From Bryopsis sp. KO-2023 (taxonomy: Eukaryota > Chlorophyta > Ulvophyceae > Bryopsidales > Bryopsidaceae), in NCBI GenBank assembly GCA_030272585.1, contig BSYQ01000003.1:3534001-3598000 (forward strand): a stretch of 64,000 bases of DNA. Direction: 5' to 3'. The stretch's first letter is position 1. Each line of letters begins with the position of its first letter. Of the stretch, positions 22,403-33,116 are shown one piece after another. Below the pieces are notes generated by a model that ran no database searches, was not told the origin of the DNA, and was given only the letters and a program-made list of their open reading frames with translations. Position numbers and translations under genes: made by a program.

Positions 22403-23663
22403 AGACGTGGGCGCCGGCAAGTTTTAAAGGACCGGACCGGACCGGAAAACCTGTCTTGGACCGGATTTGACCTTTCTTAGACAGGTCAAACCGGTCTGGA
22501 AAGGTCAAATCCGGTCTAAGAAAGGTCAAATCCGGTCTAGTAAAGAACACCTTTCTTAGACCGGATTTGACCTTTCTAGACAGGTCATACTCGTGTGACC
22601 TGTTTTAGACCGGTGTGACCCTGTTTTAGACCGGTGTGACGCCTAGTGTGACCTGTTTTAGACCGCCTCCAGGTCGGTCTGGACAGGTGGGCTGCCTGTC
22701 CAGACCGACCTGGAGCCTGTCTAGAACAGGTCGCACAATTAAGCACATAACTGGGAATCAATCAGTTGGGAAGTGATTGAATTAATTAAAGCACCAAGTA
22801 ATACTATTATACATATTTTTAGTGGATGAATAACGTGAGCCAAGCTCACCAACCACCGACTGGAGGGAGTCGGTCGACTCTGGGAGGACTCGAACTCGGG
22901 TTGGCTAAGTCCGAGTCGAGAGCACTACAAGGTAGCGGACCCCACCATAGGGACGCTCAAATGGGGTCCGCTACCTTTAAGTACCTACTTTTTGTAATAA
23001 AAAATAACGGGTACTTAAAGGTAGCGGACCCCATATGAGCGTCCCTATGGTGGGGTCCGCTACCTTGTAGTGCTCTCGACTCGGACTTAGCCAACCCGAG
23101 TTCGAGTCCTCCCAAAGTCGACCGACTCCCTCCAGTCGGTGGCTGGTGAGCTTGGCTCACGTCATTCATGCAATGAAAATACATGTAACAATATTATTTG
23201 TTGTTTAATTAATTAACTCAGTTCCCAGTCAATTGATACACAATTGGCACGCTAAAAGTGCTTAATTGTGTGACCTGTTCTAGACAGGCGCCAGGTCGGT
23301 CTGGACAGGCAGCCCACCTGTCCAGACCGACCTGGAGCCGGTCTAAAACAGGAGAACAACCCTGTCAAGACAGGGTCGTTCCGGTTTTAGACAGGTCACA
23401 TCGCCGGTCTAATAAAGGCGAAATGTGGGTGTGACCTGTCTAAAAACGGAAAATCTGTCAGAAAACCGGTCCAGATTTCTGCAGATTTCCGAGGTTGACT
23501 GGACCGGAGTGGACAGGACCGGACAGGTCACAACCTGTCCGGTCTTGCAAGGACCGGCGTTTTTTCGCTGGACCGGACAGGACCGGACAGGTCAGCCGGT
23601 CCATGGACAGGTTGGACCGGACCGGACCGGTTTTTCGCTGCCGGTCCGGTCGGGCCCAGGTCT
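22403..23663 (-). mobile_element. FB2: palindromic foldback element in E1 RT
   Basis: 1,261 bp, same family as FB1 but in the reverse orientation: its right end (23,340-23,660) repeats the FB1 left end as reverse complement. Ends AGACGTGGGC and GCCCAGGTCT; perfect 10-bp duplication GATGACGAAC (22393-22402 and 23664-23673). The centre of the palindrome is near 22,990. Internal arms carry the same tRNA-like segment as FB1 with several substitutions, so the two copies have diverged and were probably mobilised separately. Confidence 0.8.
22850..23130. repeat. tRNA-like core, inverted pair, in FB2
   Basis: Counterpart of the FB1 core; here the B-box-like string is GAGTTCGAGTCC. The D-arm-like hairpin has changed (CTAC...GTAG) yet can still pair. 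The two inverted copies flank a 22,990 centre. Confidence 0.5.
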
Positions 23664-25286
23664 GATGACGAACTCCAAGGAGGAGAATAGCCATTGAGCG
23701 TTCTGAAGTCGACTGTCTTGCGGAGTTTCCCCGATGGCTTCCTCAGGAAAAGAACTGGGGAGAAATGTGCGCGCTGTCCAGGTAAGAGATGCTCCACCAC
23801 TCCTTTTCGCTCCAGGTTGCCCATAAACTCAGCGATTTCGTGTTTCTCGATGCCAGTAGGATGGTATCGTCTTCCTGTCGACGACAAAGGTATTCTGTGC
23901 ATAGGTACTCTCCAGTCTATTTCCCTGTGACAGATTCGAAGTCGTTTACTCCACTTGTTTTTCGGAATGTGCTGTAGGTCGTCAGTGAAGACGTCAGGAA
24001 AGCTTGATATCCAGTGCTGGAGTAGGGAGGCATCCTCAGGGGGGTTCATTCCATTTGTTTGCTCTGCTTTGTCCAGTTTGTTTTTCCCGGTTCCCGACTT
24101 TTCCTTTGTTTGTCCACAGGTGTCCTTATCCATTCGCAAGGGGAGCTGAGCAGCTGCTGGAGTTGGAGATGGAACTGCAGTCCCATTCAGGTTTGTTTTC
24201 AAATGCTCTTCGTGTTCTCCCAGAAATGTTGCAGTTGCATGTGGATGGTGTACAACTGGAGCTGCAGAAAGATCTTCTTGTGTTTCCCTTCCAGGACTGA
24301 CCCGAGAGCTTTCAGGAAGGATTCCCAGAGAAAGCTGTAAACTGCCATCTGTGAGAGGAGTGGTTGGAGCTGAAGGAGGAGAGAGCATTCCCTGGTAGGT
24401 GAATTCTGATGATCCAGAACATCTTTTCGAAAATCCAGGAGCTGCAGAAGGTCCTGCGTTCTTTCCAGAATTTAATCCAGTGTTTTCAGAAGAAATCCCC
24501 AGGGAAGGCTGTAAACTGCCCTCCAAGTGGGGAGTTGTTGGGGCTGAAGGAGGAGAGGGAACTCCCTGGAAGGTGAATTCCGATAATCCATAAGTTCCTT
24601 GCAACTCCCCAACTGATTCTCCTGAAACAGTTCCTACTGTATCCTGATGTGATTCCATTTCGTATGCCAGAACATGAACCATGGGCTGATATGTGGTAAT
24701 GTCCTCTTTTGTCCTTATTGCTCCATATATGTCCTTTGCTGTGTCAGGTGTGCAATCCAAGATTGCAGGAAGAGTTGGTGTAACTGCAGAACATCCTGTA
24801 TCCAGGCATGACCCAAGCGATCGTGTATAAGAGGAGGAGCCAAGAACTGAAGTAGGATTCACCTCGGAAGGAGCTGATGAACTGTGGGTAAGTGGTAGTG
24901 CTGAAACTGTCCCATAATCCAATGCACTTTTACATCCACCTTCCCCTTCGAAACATTCTTTTTCCAAATCCGAAATAGGCACATCCCACTCGTTTTGTTT
25001 CGTATCCAGTGGAGTGGGGTGATCCAACTGATGCTCAATCATAGACAAACTTCCCTCACTGATCCATGTCACCCTTGTATCTTTCTTCAGAAGTACTGCA
25101 GCTAAGCAAAGTTTGCCCGTCAGCATACGACTCTCTTGGCTCATATTATGTACTTGGACTCTGACTGCTCCATTACCTCCCAATGTGATCGTGTGAAATA
25201 CATTTGTGATTTGCCCTATAGGTATCACCCCGCAGATTCCCTCTCCTGTGATGCGGAAAGGAGGAATGATCGTCTTTGACATCCGA
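23664..25286 (-). CDS. E1 polyprotein segment 3: linker repeats and RT N-terminus
   Basis: A beta-rich region (MSKTIIPPFRITGEG onward) is followed by a Ser/Pro/Thr-rich linker holding two copies of a module of about 65 residues, recognisable by EFT(F/Y)QG and SPPSAPTTP. It then enters the fingers of reverse transcriptase: DWRVPMHRIPLS, then VLFLRKPSGKLRKTVDFRTLN. Broken at 23663 by foldback element FB2. Confidence 0.75.
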
Positions 25287-25573
25287 TGTTACGATATAAA
25301 ATCCTTTGAGACGTTTGGAACAGGCGTGTAAGACATAGGGTAGCTTTAGGGTAGCTTCATTAGGTAATGGGACGTAAGGTTTGGTCATGGAAGCTAAGGG
25401 AAGCTATCAGAAGGTTTAGAAGGTTTGGAATGTTCTAGAACAGGGAAGTTCACTGGGAACTTCTGGTTCTCCAGGTTCTTCATAGCTCCCTGTTCACAGC
25501 ACGCCTGAGTATATAATCCCTTGTATTCGAACGTTTTTTAACTTTTTCCCATGGAGTAACCTTTCCCGTGACA
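25287..25573 (+). repeat. E4 5' LTR
   Basis: 287 bp, repeated at 27086-27372. Contains a TATA-like TATATAA at 25510-25516. Confidence 0.93.
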
Positions 25574-25575
25574 AT

Positions 25576-25587
25576 TGGTTTCGGAGC
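25576..25587 (+). promoter_or_regulatory. E4 primer-binding site
   Basis: TGGTTTCGGAGC two bases after the 5' LTR. Confidence 0.85.
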
Positions 25588-25987
25588 AGTTCGTTCCTTT
25601 GGACCTCGGATAGTCGTATCGTCGAAAGGGCTCGATCCTCTACCATGTCCTCTATGAGATAGAGAACGCATTGCAAAGGAAAGAAGCTACCAAGAAGCCA
25701 GACTTTGAGAGTGTCTTGGTACTCTTGGAAGGGTACAGAGAGATGCAGGGGTTTGGAGTGGAGTTTGCTTTCAAGCATGCGTGTGAATGGGACTTGGAAG
25801 AGAGTGAAGAATGGGTTTTGCGACCGCGAGGGAGTCTGGTGATGTGGGGGACGAAAAGGAAGTGTATATCCGCGTCGGCAGTGAGTGTGGCGACCAGTAG
25901 GGCGCGCTGTGGAGTGGTCACGTCGTGTGGTAACGACAGGGACGCTTGGTTTGGTGTTGTCGATGGTAGAAGAGCGACTGGAGTTTG

Positions 25988-26125
25988 GTGTGTCAGCCTG
26001 AGCGACTGGAGTATGCTGTGTGGCGCAATGGGACGTTTGAAGTCAGGTGTGTCAGCTTGAGCGACTGGAATATGCTGTGTGGCGCAATGGGACGTTTGGA
26101 GTCAGGTGTGTCAGCTTGAGCGACA
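25988..26125 (+). repeat. 59-bp tandem repeat inside E4
   Basis: GTGTGTCAGC starts at 25988, 26047 and 26106, a period of exactly 59 bp; two full units and a third partial one with few differences. Confidence 0.9.
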
Positions 26126-27085
26126 GAGGACGAGTTGTGGACGCTGTGTGTGTGGTGTGGTACGATAAGGGTCGTTGCTGTGTGCGAGAGTGAGGTCGAG
26201 CGACGAATTTTGAGCCGCTGGCTGTGTGATGGCGACGTTTGAGATTCTGTGATCAAAGGAGTGAGGTACAGGGTCGTTTTCAAAAGTCAGGTTCGCCAAA
26301 AAAAGGGTTGCATGAATGGGCCGAGCCAGGAAATTATACAGAGTGATAAAAGAGTGAAGAAGCTTCAATATCTAGACAAGACATTGGGAACTGGGGAAGG
26401 AAGCATGTGAGATGCGAAAGAAAGGAACTTGAGTTTGTTTGGTGTTGGTAACATGATGCACTGGAAGTGGAGGGTCGTAACCGGGGCGACATGTAAAGAA
26501 ACCTGAGTAGGGTTGATGTGAGGCCGTTTAGAGTACGCTGGGGGTTGTGGAGGTCACCCGCCGGAAAGCCCATAGTAAGTGTGGAATTATCATGTTTGAA
26601 TATTCGGTTAACGCAGGGATGGTCCGCAGTGTGATTGCGGTTAAAGCGCCAACTGTGTTTGGAAAGAGATGAGTTTCATGAGATTTTGAAGGGTTCCTGA
26701 TGTTTGGTTTATCGAAGATGTTTGATGGATACATGTTTGGAGAAAAGGATGTTGATTTCTTTGAATCATTTGAAGTGAGAAGTTCTATTCAAAATTGATT
26801 TTAAAGATCGGTTAAGGTTACGTCAACGGTATGTGACGTTGACATCTGTTTGGAATTTATGGGAAGAAGTTCAAGTAGTCGTGGACCTGGGGCGACGTAG
26901 GATAAAGAAGCCGGGAAGTGAATTTGAAGATAAATTTGATAATGGTTGAACTTTGATTGGAATTGATGGTTGGATTTTGGAATGAGTGTTTCTGAAAGTT
27001 TCTTTGTGAGGTGTTTGGAAAAGAAAATTGTGAAAGATCAATGGAAAAGAAAAATCGAGGACGATTTTTATGAAGAAAGGGGAAT

Positions 27086-27372
27086 TGTTACGATATAAAA
27101 TCCTTTGAGACGTTTGGAACAGGCGTGTAAGACATAGGGTAGCTTTAGGGTAGCTTCATTAGGTAATGGGACGTAAGGTTTGGTCATGGAAGCTAAGGGA
27201 AGCTATCAGAAGGTTTAGAAGGTTTGGAATGTTCTAGAACAGGGAAGTTCACTGGGAACTTCTGGTTCTCCAGGTTCTTCATAGCTCCCTGTTCACAGCA
27301 CGCCTGAGTATATAATCCCTTGTATTCGAACGTTTTTTAACTTTTTCCCATGGAGTAACCTTTCCCGTGACA
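27086..27372 (+). repeat. E4 3' LTR
   Basis: 287 bp direct repeat of the 5' LTR, followed by TCCGA. Confidence 0.93.
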
Positions 27373-28308
27373 TCCGAGGTCCCAGGACAACCGAACCACC
27401 CAAAGGTATGTATATGCGCTCTTGATAAATGCGAAGTCGTTTGGCTTGATTCCGTTTGTTTGCTGCCGTGAACACAGTGACCAGTGGCTGGGATCGGAAA
27501 AGGTTGGATGTGTCGCTTGTAGGTTCCAGTTCCGACGGCGTAACTCCCTTCTCCGTGGACTTCTGTTCCGACTTCATAACCTCCTTGGCCTTGACTCCTG
27601 CTGCCTTGATCTCCCGTGCCGACTGCATGACCTCCGTGGCCTTGACTCCTGCTGCTGTCATTTCCTGTTCCACCCTCGTGATCCCGTCGTCCAATACCTG
27701 CGCTGGAACTTCCTGTTCTGCTGTCTTCGGTACCAACGCCAGCTCTAAGGGTGGAGTGTCCAGTCTGTTTTCGATCGTAGAAGGGTTGACAGAAATAGAA
27801 GTAGAGGGATCAGAGTCAGGAGGGGTAGGCGAAACACTAGGTCCCGTGGCCTCCACTGCGTCCTGGCCAGTCGTCTGCGAGTTGTCTCCGTCTCCGTCTC
27901 CGTCTCCGTCTCCGTCTCCATCATAATCTTCAGCACACAGAGTAACAGTCGACACCTCCCCTCCATTTCCAACGTGTTCAGCGTGAGGAGGTTCCACAAG
28001 GGGTGGGTAAAGTGCCTGAAGAGGCAGGTCGGCTTCAGCGATGGGTGGTGCACTTGCCACTGGGTGGGTGACCACATGACATGCCACTGTTTTTCCGTCC
28101 ACACTCCGTAAGCACTCCTTTAAACAGTCCACGCTCAATTGCCTATGGCTCAGGAAAGGCATACCCAGTATTATCTGACGAGCGGAGGCAGCAACCACAA
28201 AGGACTCTCTACTCTCCCAAGGTCCCACTGTTATCGAAATGGGTATCACACCAACGACTTTTTCCTTCGCTCCATTGAACCCAGACAGCTCAGAAAGGGT
28301 AGACGGCT
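27373..28308 (-). CDS. E1 polyprotein segment 2: protease C-terminus and linker
   Basis: Continues the retropepsin with VIPISITVG, FVVAASARQIILGMPFL (the ILG signature) and then a long low-complexity linker. The linker includes an Asp-Gly run from a (GTCTCC)n microsatellite at 27,884-27,920 and Lys/Glu repeats (MKSEQKSTEKG). Broken at 27372 by E4 (duplication TCCGA) and resumed in phase at 25286. Confidence 0.75.
27884..27920. repeat. (GTCTCC)n microsatellite in E1 coding linker
   Basis: Six tandem hexamers encode alternating Asp and Gly on the minus strand of E1, so changes in repeat number would stay in frame. Confidence 0.9.
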
Positions 28309-28542
28309 TGTAATAGGACTGATGAGGTGGATGTAGTGAGGGTTGTAGGTCCGACTATCCCAAGTATTTAGGCGATCCTCTAGGGGGTAGAGAGAGACTT
28401 GTTAGATTCGACTGTAACATATTGACTGATTCTCGACCGAACTTGACCGAACGAACGTGACCACCACTGAAAAGAGCCTAAGAACAAGGAGTAACCCAAG
28501 ACGCAGGTCCTCTCAGCTAGAGGCTGTGTGCGTCCCGTTACA
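28309..28542 (+). repeat. E3 5' LTR
   Basis: 234 bp, repeated at 32103-32336. Confidence 0.93.
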
Positions 28543-28543
28543 A

Positions 28544-28555
28544 TGGTTTCGGAGC
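28544..28555 (+). promoter_or_regulatory. E3 primer-binding site
   Basis: TGGTTTCGGAGC one base after the 5' LTR. Confidence 0.85.
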
Positions 28556-31500
28556 GAAGGGACCTCTAATACGAGGATGATCCAAAGTGGGACAGGGACG
28601 CGAAAGGACAATGAAAAGGCCACCAACGTAGTAACGACATAACCAGGAAAACGAAAGTACCATGAACTTGACGAGTAGTCTGGATGAGCTGACTCGTGTG
28701 GACTTGTGAGACGATCAACTGGGCGCGAAACTTGGACGTCGCGGACAGAATTCCACAGAATTCGAAAAAGACAAACGAAGAACGGTTATAAACGACGTCT
28801 TGAGGGTTGTTGTAGCCCAAACTGTTGAAAAAGAAAGTAGATCGAAAGCTTGACGAGGTTTTGTTCAAAGTGAGTGACGACTCCAATGTGCGACCATCGA
28901 AGATCGGTGGGGAAATAGCGCAGGGAGGTGCGAAAACGTTGGAGAAGGTGTGGCGAGTTTGTCTCGCAGTTGGTGAGCCAAAAATACACTTTGCTTGAGT
29001 AAAAGCAGGATTTTGCGGCCGGTATGAGGACCGAGATACAGATTTTGGGATTCGGACGTCGCGTGGGTGATGCGGCGAAAGGTACTGTCGTCAAGATGCG
29101 CTGACAATCGACCGAAGGGGAAGAGGTGGACGTAGGCGTAGCCATTCGTCACGAGGCCTTCGGACCCAGCCAATGCGTGGTAGGCTGGGGGTTGTCGCCA
29201 GAATTTGGGGATTGAGTTCTGGAGAAATCCTGGGGGATTTCACGAATGGATTCGAAAGGTGAATCGAAATTGGCGTATCGAAGTCGATAGTGGTAAAGGA
29301 GTCGATCGCGGGGTGTAAACCCTGGCCTCCATGGGGGGGGCGAATCGAAAATCGATTTTGCGACTCGCTGTCTCACAACAGCTACAGGTCTGGTCGTCGG
29401 CTGGGCTGCGACCATGGACAGGTCAATCGAAGTTGATGGTGTGGAAGCTGAAGCACATTTGAACCGTGGATTGGGGTCCGAGGAAAAGATGTTGATTAGC
29501 GATGTCAAACAAAACTGGGCGCAAGGATTGCCGAACGAAGTCGGAGGAGCGACGCAGTGGCGAAGAGACGGATATAATCGAAAATCAGAACCATATGAGG
29601 GTGATGAATGAAACCACATTTTGATTTTGACTGATGGGAGACTCAAGTAAAATTGCTGTTGGTTGGTTTTGAGGCCAAGTGGCTCGAACTGACAGAAATC
29701 CCAACAGAGTTTCCAGTAATAATTTTCACGTTGAGAGGGAGTCACATTGTGGATGTAGACACCGAAATCTCGACAATGGGTGAAGTGGAACTCTTGAATT
29801 GAATAGATTTTGCTCGAAATTAAGGGTCGATCCAAAGGATATTGGAAATGTGATTCGTGGGGAAACCGAAGGGACCCCAGAGTGATGCGAATCTGTCGAG
29901 CGAGCAACGCAACTGGTAATTCCGCGTCGGTTGCATTCGGGAATGAGACAGAAATAAAAGGAGGAGCCCCATCTGCTTGGCGAAAGGAGCTTGTGACCAA
30001 ACGTGCAATTAATGATCAAAATATAATTCCGAAAATCGACTGGAGTCGGGAGAGCATGCAGTTGCGTCAAGGGCACTTAGAAAGTGTCACGATTCGCTGC
30101 AAAAATGGTCTTTTGCAGCCGATGACTGGATATGCAGCCTAAACAGAATAGGCAGTAACCCAGTGGTGAAGCTAAGGCGTCTCACGACTTGGACGTCAGA
30201 GATGTCAGTAACCATTTGCGGGCGAAGAAAAGCTATTCGAGAGGCGAAATGCTACAGATCCAACGAGGAGCGAATGCCGAACACATCGATGACAGTAGCT
30301 TGAGTTGCACGGTCGGTGGGCAGGAGACGCTCGGTAAACGGAATATCGAAGAAAGTGTGACTGCATGATGGGCAGATGTCTAGACAGACGCCCGAAGGCC
30401 ACCAATGAGTTCTGGCGAAGCACTAAGGTGGAGGCATGCCATCACGTGAGGGATTAGCCGACGGAGGGGGCGTCACCTTCCAAGGCGAAGCTTTTGCGGG
30501 GTGAAGATTCAGTTGACGACCGAAGGGATTGATGCCACACAAGGCCCACGATTTGTTGGCAAGTGAGGGGGCGGCAACTGGAGTGAGTGTCGAGAAAATG
30601 TCGCCAAGCTGCCACTTAACGCTTTGGGACAGGCGATAGAGCTCGGTCTGAGGTGAATGGATGTTCTTAATTTAGAATCTGATTTTTGATTTTGAATTGA
30701 AATTTGGTTTTGTTGGTCCCAGAAAAATCTGTTTGGGTTGCTGGAGGTGAAAAGAAAAAAATGACTATATTATTGGCTCAAGAGTGGTTAACTTTTTATT
30801 TTTATTTTGACATGGAATTTTCAGCCCTAAACCCCCAGTTTTCAGTTTTCAGTTGGGAGGGGGGTAATGGATTGGATGGATTGTAGGTCAGATTGGAATT
30901 TCTGACATTGCATTACTTGATATTTATTCTTGGATCTCCAGCCAGCCCCAAAGATGTTGTGACTGGAGGGGAGCTAGGGTCTGATTTTCTTGATTCTGTT
31001 TTCTTGACTGATTTGGTAGTCCGGGTTGGACCTGACATGAGCAAGTAGGATTAGCCAGTGGTCATTATGCGATCGTTTTTGTGAGTATTCTGAACGATTC
31101 CTTGTGGATGGATAGGTCAGTCTAGTTTTGCTTGTGTGCTTGCACAACTTACAATCGACTTAAGATGTTAAGAAGCAAAACCATTAGGCATTTGGTAGCT
31201 TGATTGAAAGTCTAGTTTTACGATCATGGCCAGCCCTGGATTTCTGATTTGATAGGATTTCTTTTGACTAGTATTTGGGACATTGTTTTCAGCCTCAGTC
31301 CCTGGATCTCCAAACTGGAGGGGAGAATAATATGATTGATTATGAGGGGATCAGAGGTGGATATTTTCTAGTTCTGGTTCACTGATTTTCTTTATTCCGA
31401 TTAGCTCCACTGATGGTGAGATCGGAGGGAGTGAGTAACTGAGTAGTGGAACTGAGTAGACATTTTCTTTTCTTCTCTTTCTTTTCTTTTGGACATTGCT

Positions 31501-32102
31501 TATTGAAGTAGGCAAGAAATTGACTTTCATGACATCAATAGTTTGATTGGCTCTTGTCTCAGAGATGGGTAGTATGGGATGCCGATTTCACTGATTTTCT
31601 TTAGATCAGGAGGGGAGCGGCAGTCAGTTATTGATAGACTTTACTTTTTGACTTGGACTGATTTTCATTCGACAAAAATTTTATATTGCTTTGAAATCAC
31701 AGCCAGCCCTTTTGGTTTGAGGTTGGATGGGCTAAGGGGCTGAGATTTCAGTACGTATTTCTTTTCTTTGATTGAGTTTATTTCGATTGAGTTGATTTTA
31801 CTTATTTGGGATTAGCACTACTCTTAGAGGTGAGCTGAATATTTTACCGATTGGTTGGATTGGATCACCAGAGTGAGTTGCTATTGGATCTTATTCCGAC
31901 AAAATTATCCATGGGTTATTGACAACATTTATTGGGTTGATTTGGATTGGCTGACGGATTATATTAGTTCAGCTGATTGACGGACAATGGGACTTGTTCA
32001 ATTTGACAGTAACTCTACACCCTTCAGGATCACGTTTTTTGTTTCTTCTTTCTTGTGACATCATCCGCCGGACAGGAGTTTAGGCGGTGATGTGGAGGGG
32101 AT

Positions 32103-32336
32103 TGTAATAGGACTGATGAGGTGGATGTAGTGAGGGTTGTAGGTCCGACTATCCCAAGTATTTAGGCGATCCTCTAGGGGGTAGAGAGAGACTTGTTAGA
32201 TTCGACTGTAACATATTGACTGATTCTCGACCGAACTTGACCGAACGAACGTGACCACCACTGAAAAGAGCCTAAGAACAAGGAGTAACCCAAGACGCAG
32301 GTCCTCTCAGCTAGAGGCTGTGTGCGTCCCGTTACA
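32103..32336 (+). repeat. E3 3' LTR
   Basis: 234 bp direct repeat of 28309-28542, followed by CGGCT. Confidence 0.93.
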
Positions 32337-33116
32337 CGGCTGGATTCCAAGTCCGTTTCGTTTAGCGTAAGCCAACGGTAAAACGTTTACAGTAGATCCA
32401 GAGTCGACCAACACGTCGTGGAGCTTGGGGTCCTCCCCCAACCTTATCCTTACTCTAAGCTGCTTGTAAGTAATCGGTCCGCTGTTCCCACTGGCTGAGT
32501 TGGGGTTCGATTCCTCTTGGGAACTCAGCTCTGCAGACGAAACCGGTGGTGTAGTCGTGTTGAGGAGAGTGCAAAGTCGACGCACCAGCTCCATGTCTTC
32601 CTGACTTAACCCACGTCGGTTTCCTCCTTTAGCTCGAAAGTCTCTTCCTCCATGCTTATGTTCCGCCGCCCACACGCTTGGTGAGCGTTTGTTTCGCCAG
32701 TCCGACAAGGTCCTCCACAGCACTTTTGCGACTTTCAACGAGTAAGAAGCTAACATGCTGGTGGTAAGTCCCAGCCCCAGCAAGCCCAGGTCTGCCGATC
32801 GATGTTTCAGGCGAGCCGTCAATAACCGTATCTTTTCTACTGTCTGTAGAAATTCCAGTGAGAACAACGGAGGTTCCTCCTTTCGTGCTTTTCGTCTCCT
32901 TCGTTCCCAAACTAAGCTCTGGGCCGCTTCGAGTATAAGTGAAACTTTCTCCTTATCTTCTTTTGTCTCGTAACCCAGGCTCTCGTACTCCTCAACCAAT
33001 TTCTGAATGGCCGTGACTTTTTCAGAAGTGGCGGGCGTTTTCCACACGAGTGGATACGCCGAGGCTTGGCATAAGGCGGATATCAGGAGTAGTGATAACA
33101 CATGCTCCGAAACCAT
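32337..33116 (-). CDS. E1 polyprotein segment 1: N-terminal region and protease start
   Basis: About 260 codons. It opens with a hydrophobic, signal-like stretch (LSLLLISALCQASA), then a Lys/Glu-rich helical region, a second hydrophobic patch (LGLLGLGLTTSMLAS) and a basic segment. No CCHC zinc knuckle or recognisable Gag capsid motif is visible. The end carries the retropepsin active-site strand VLVDSGSTVNVLP (D-S-G). The frame is broken at 32336 by E3 and resumes in phase at 28308 after the 5-bp duplication CGGCT is counted once. Confidence 0.75.
33104..33115 (-). promoter_or_regulatory. E1 primer-binding site
   Basis: TGGTTTCGGAGC on the minus strand, immediately next to the 5' LTR. It would pair with a tRNA 3' end GCUCCGAAACCA. 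The same 12-mer follows the 5' LTRs of E2, E3 and E4. Confidence 0.85.

Larger units (their letters stand above)
25287..27372 (+). mobile_element. E4: non-autonomous LTR retroelement in E1
   Basis: 2,086 bp with 287-bp LTRs (25287-25573 and 27086-27372), ends TGTTACG...GTGACA, duplication TCCGA on both sides. PBS TGGTTTCGGAGC at 25576-25587 and a purine tract GAAGAAAGGGGAA before the 3' LTR put it on the plus strand. The 1.5-kb interior has no gag or pol domains; its longest frame is 129 codons (25671-26060) and resembles nothing known. It must rely on proteins of another element. Confidence 0.9.
28309..32336 (+). mobile_element. E3: large non-autonomous LTR element (LARD-like) in E1
   Basis: 4,028 bp with 234-bp LTRs (28309-28542 and 32103-32336), ends TGTAATAGG...CCGTTACA, 5-bp duplication CGGCT (28304-28308 and 32337-32341). 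PBS TGGTTTCGGAGC at 28544-28555 and a GGAGGGGA purine tract before the 3' LTR put it on the plus strand. The 3.56-kb interior shows no gag, protease, RT or integrase motif on either strand. The longest frame (283 codons, minus, 29149-30000) is Ser/Pro-rich and antisense, probably chance. The 3' half is AT-rich with short SINE-like phrases such as CAGCC repeated. Confidence 0.9.

Noticed and set aside
29149-30000. 283-codon minus-strand frame in E3
   Set aside because: Antisense to the element, Ser/Pro-rich, no retroelement or host domain; likely chance.
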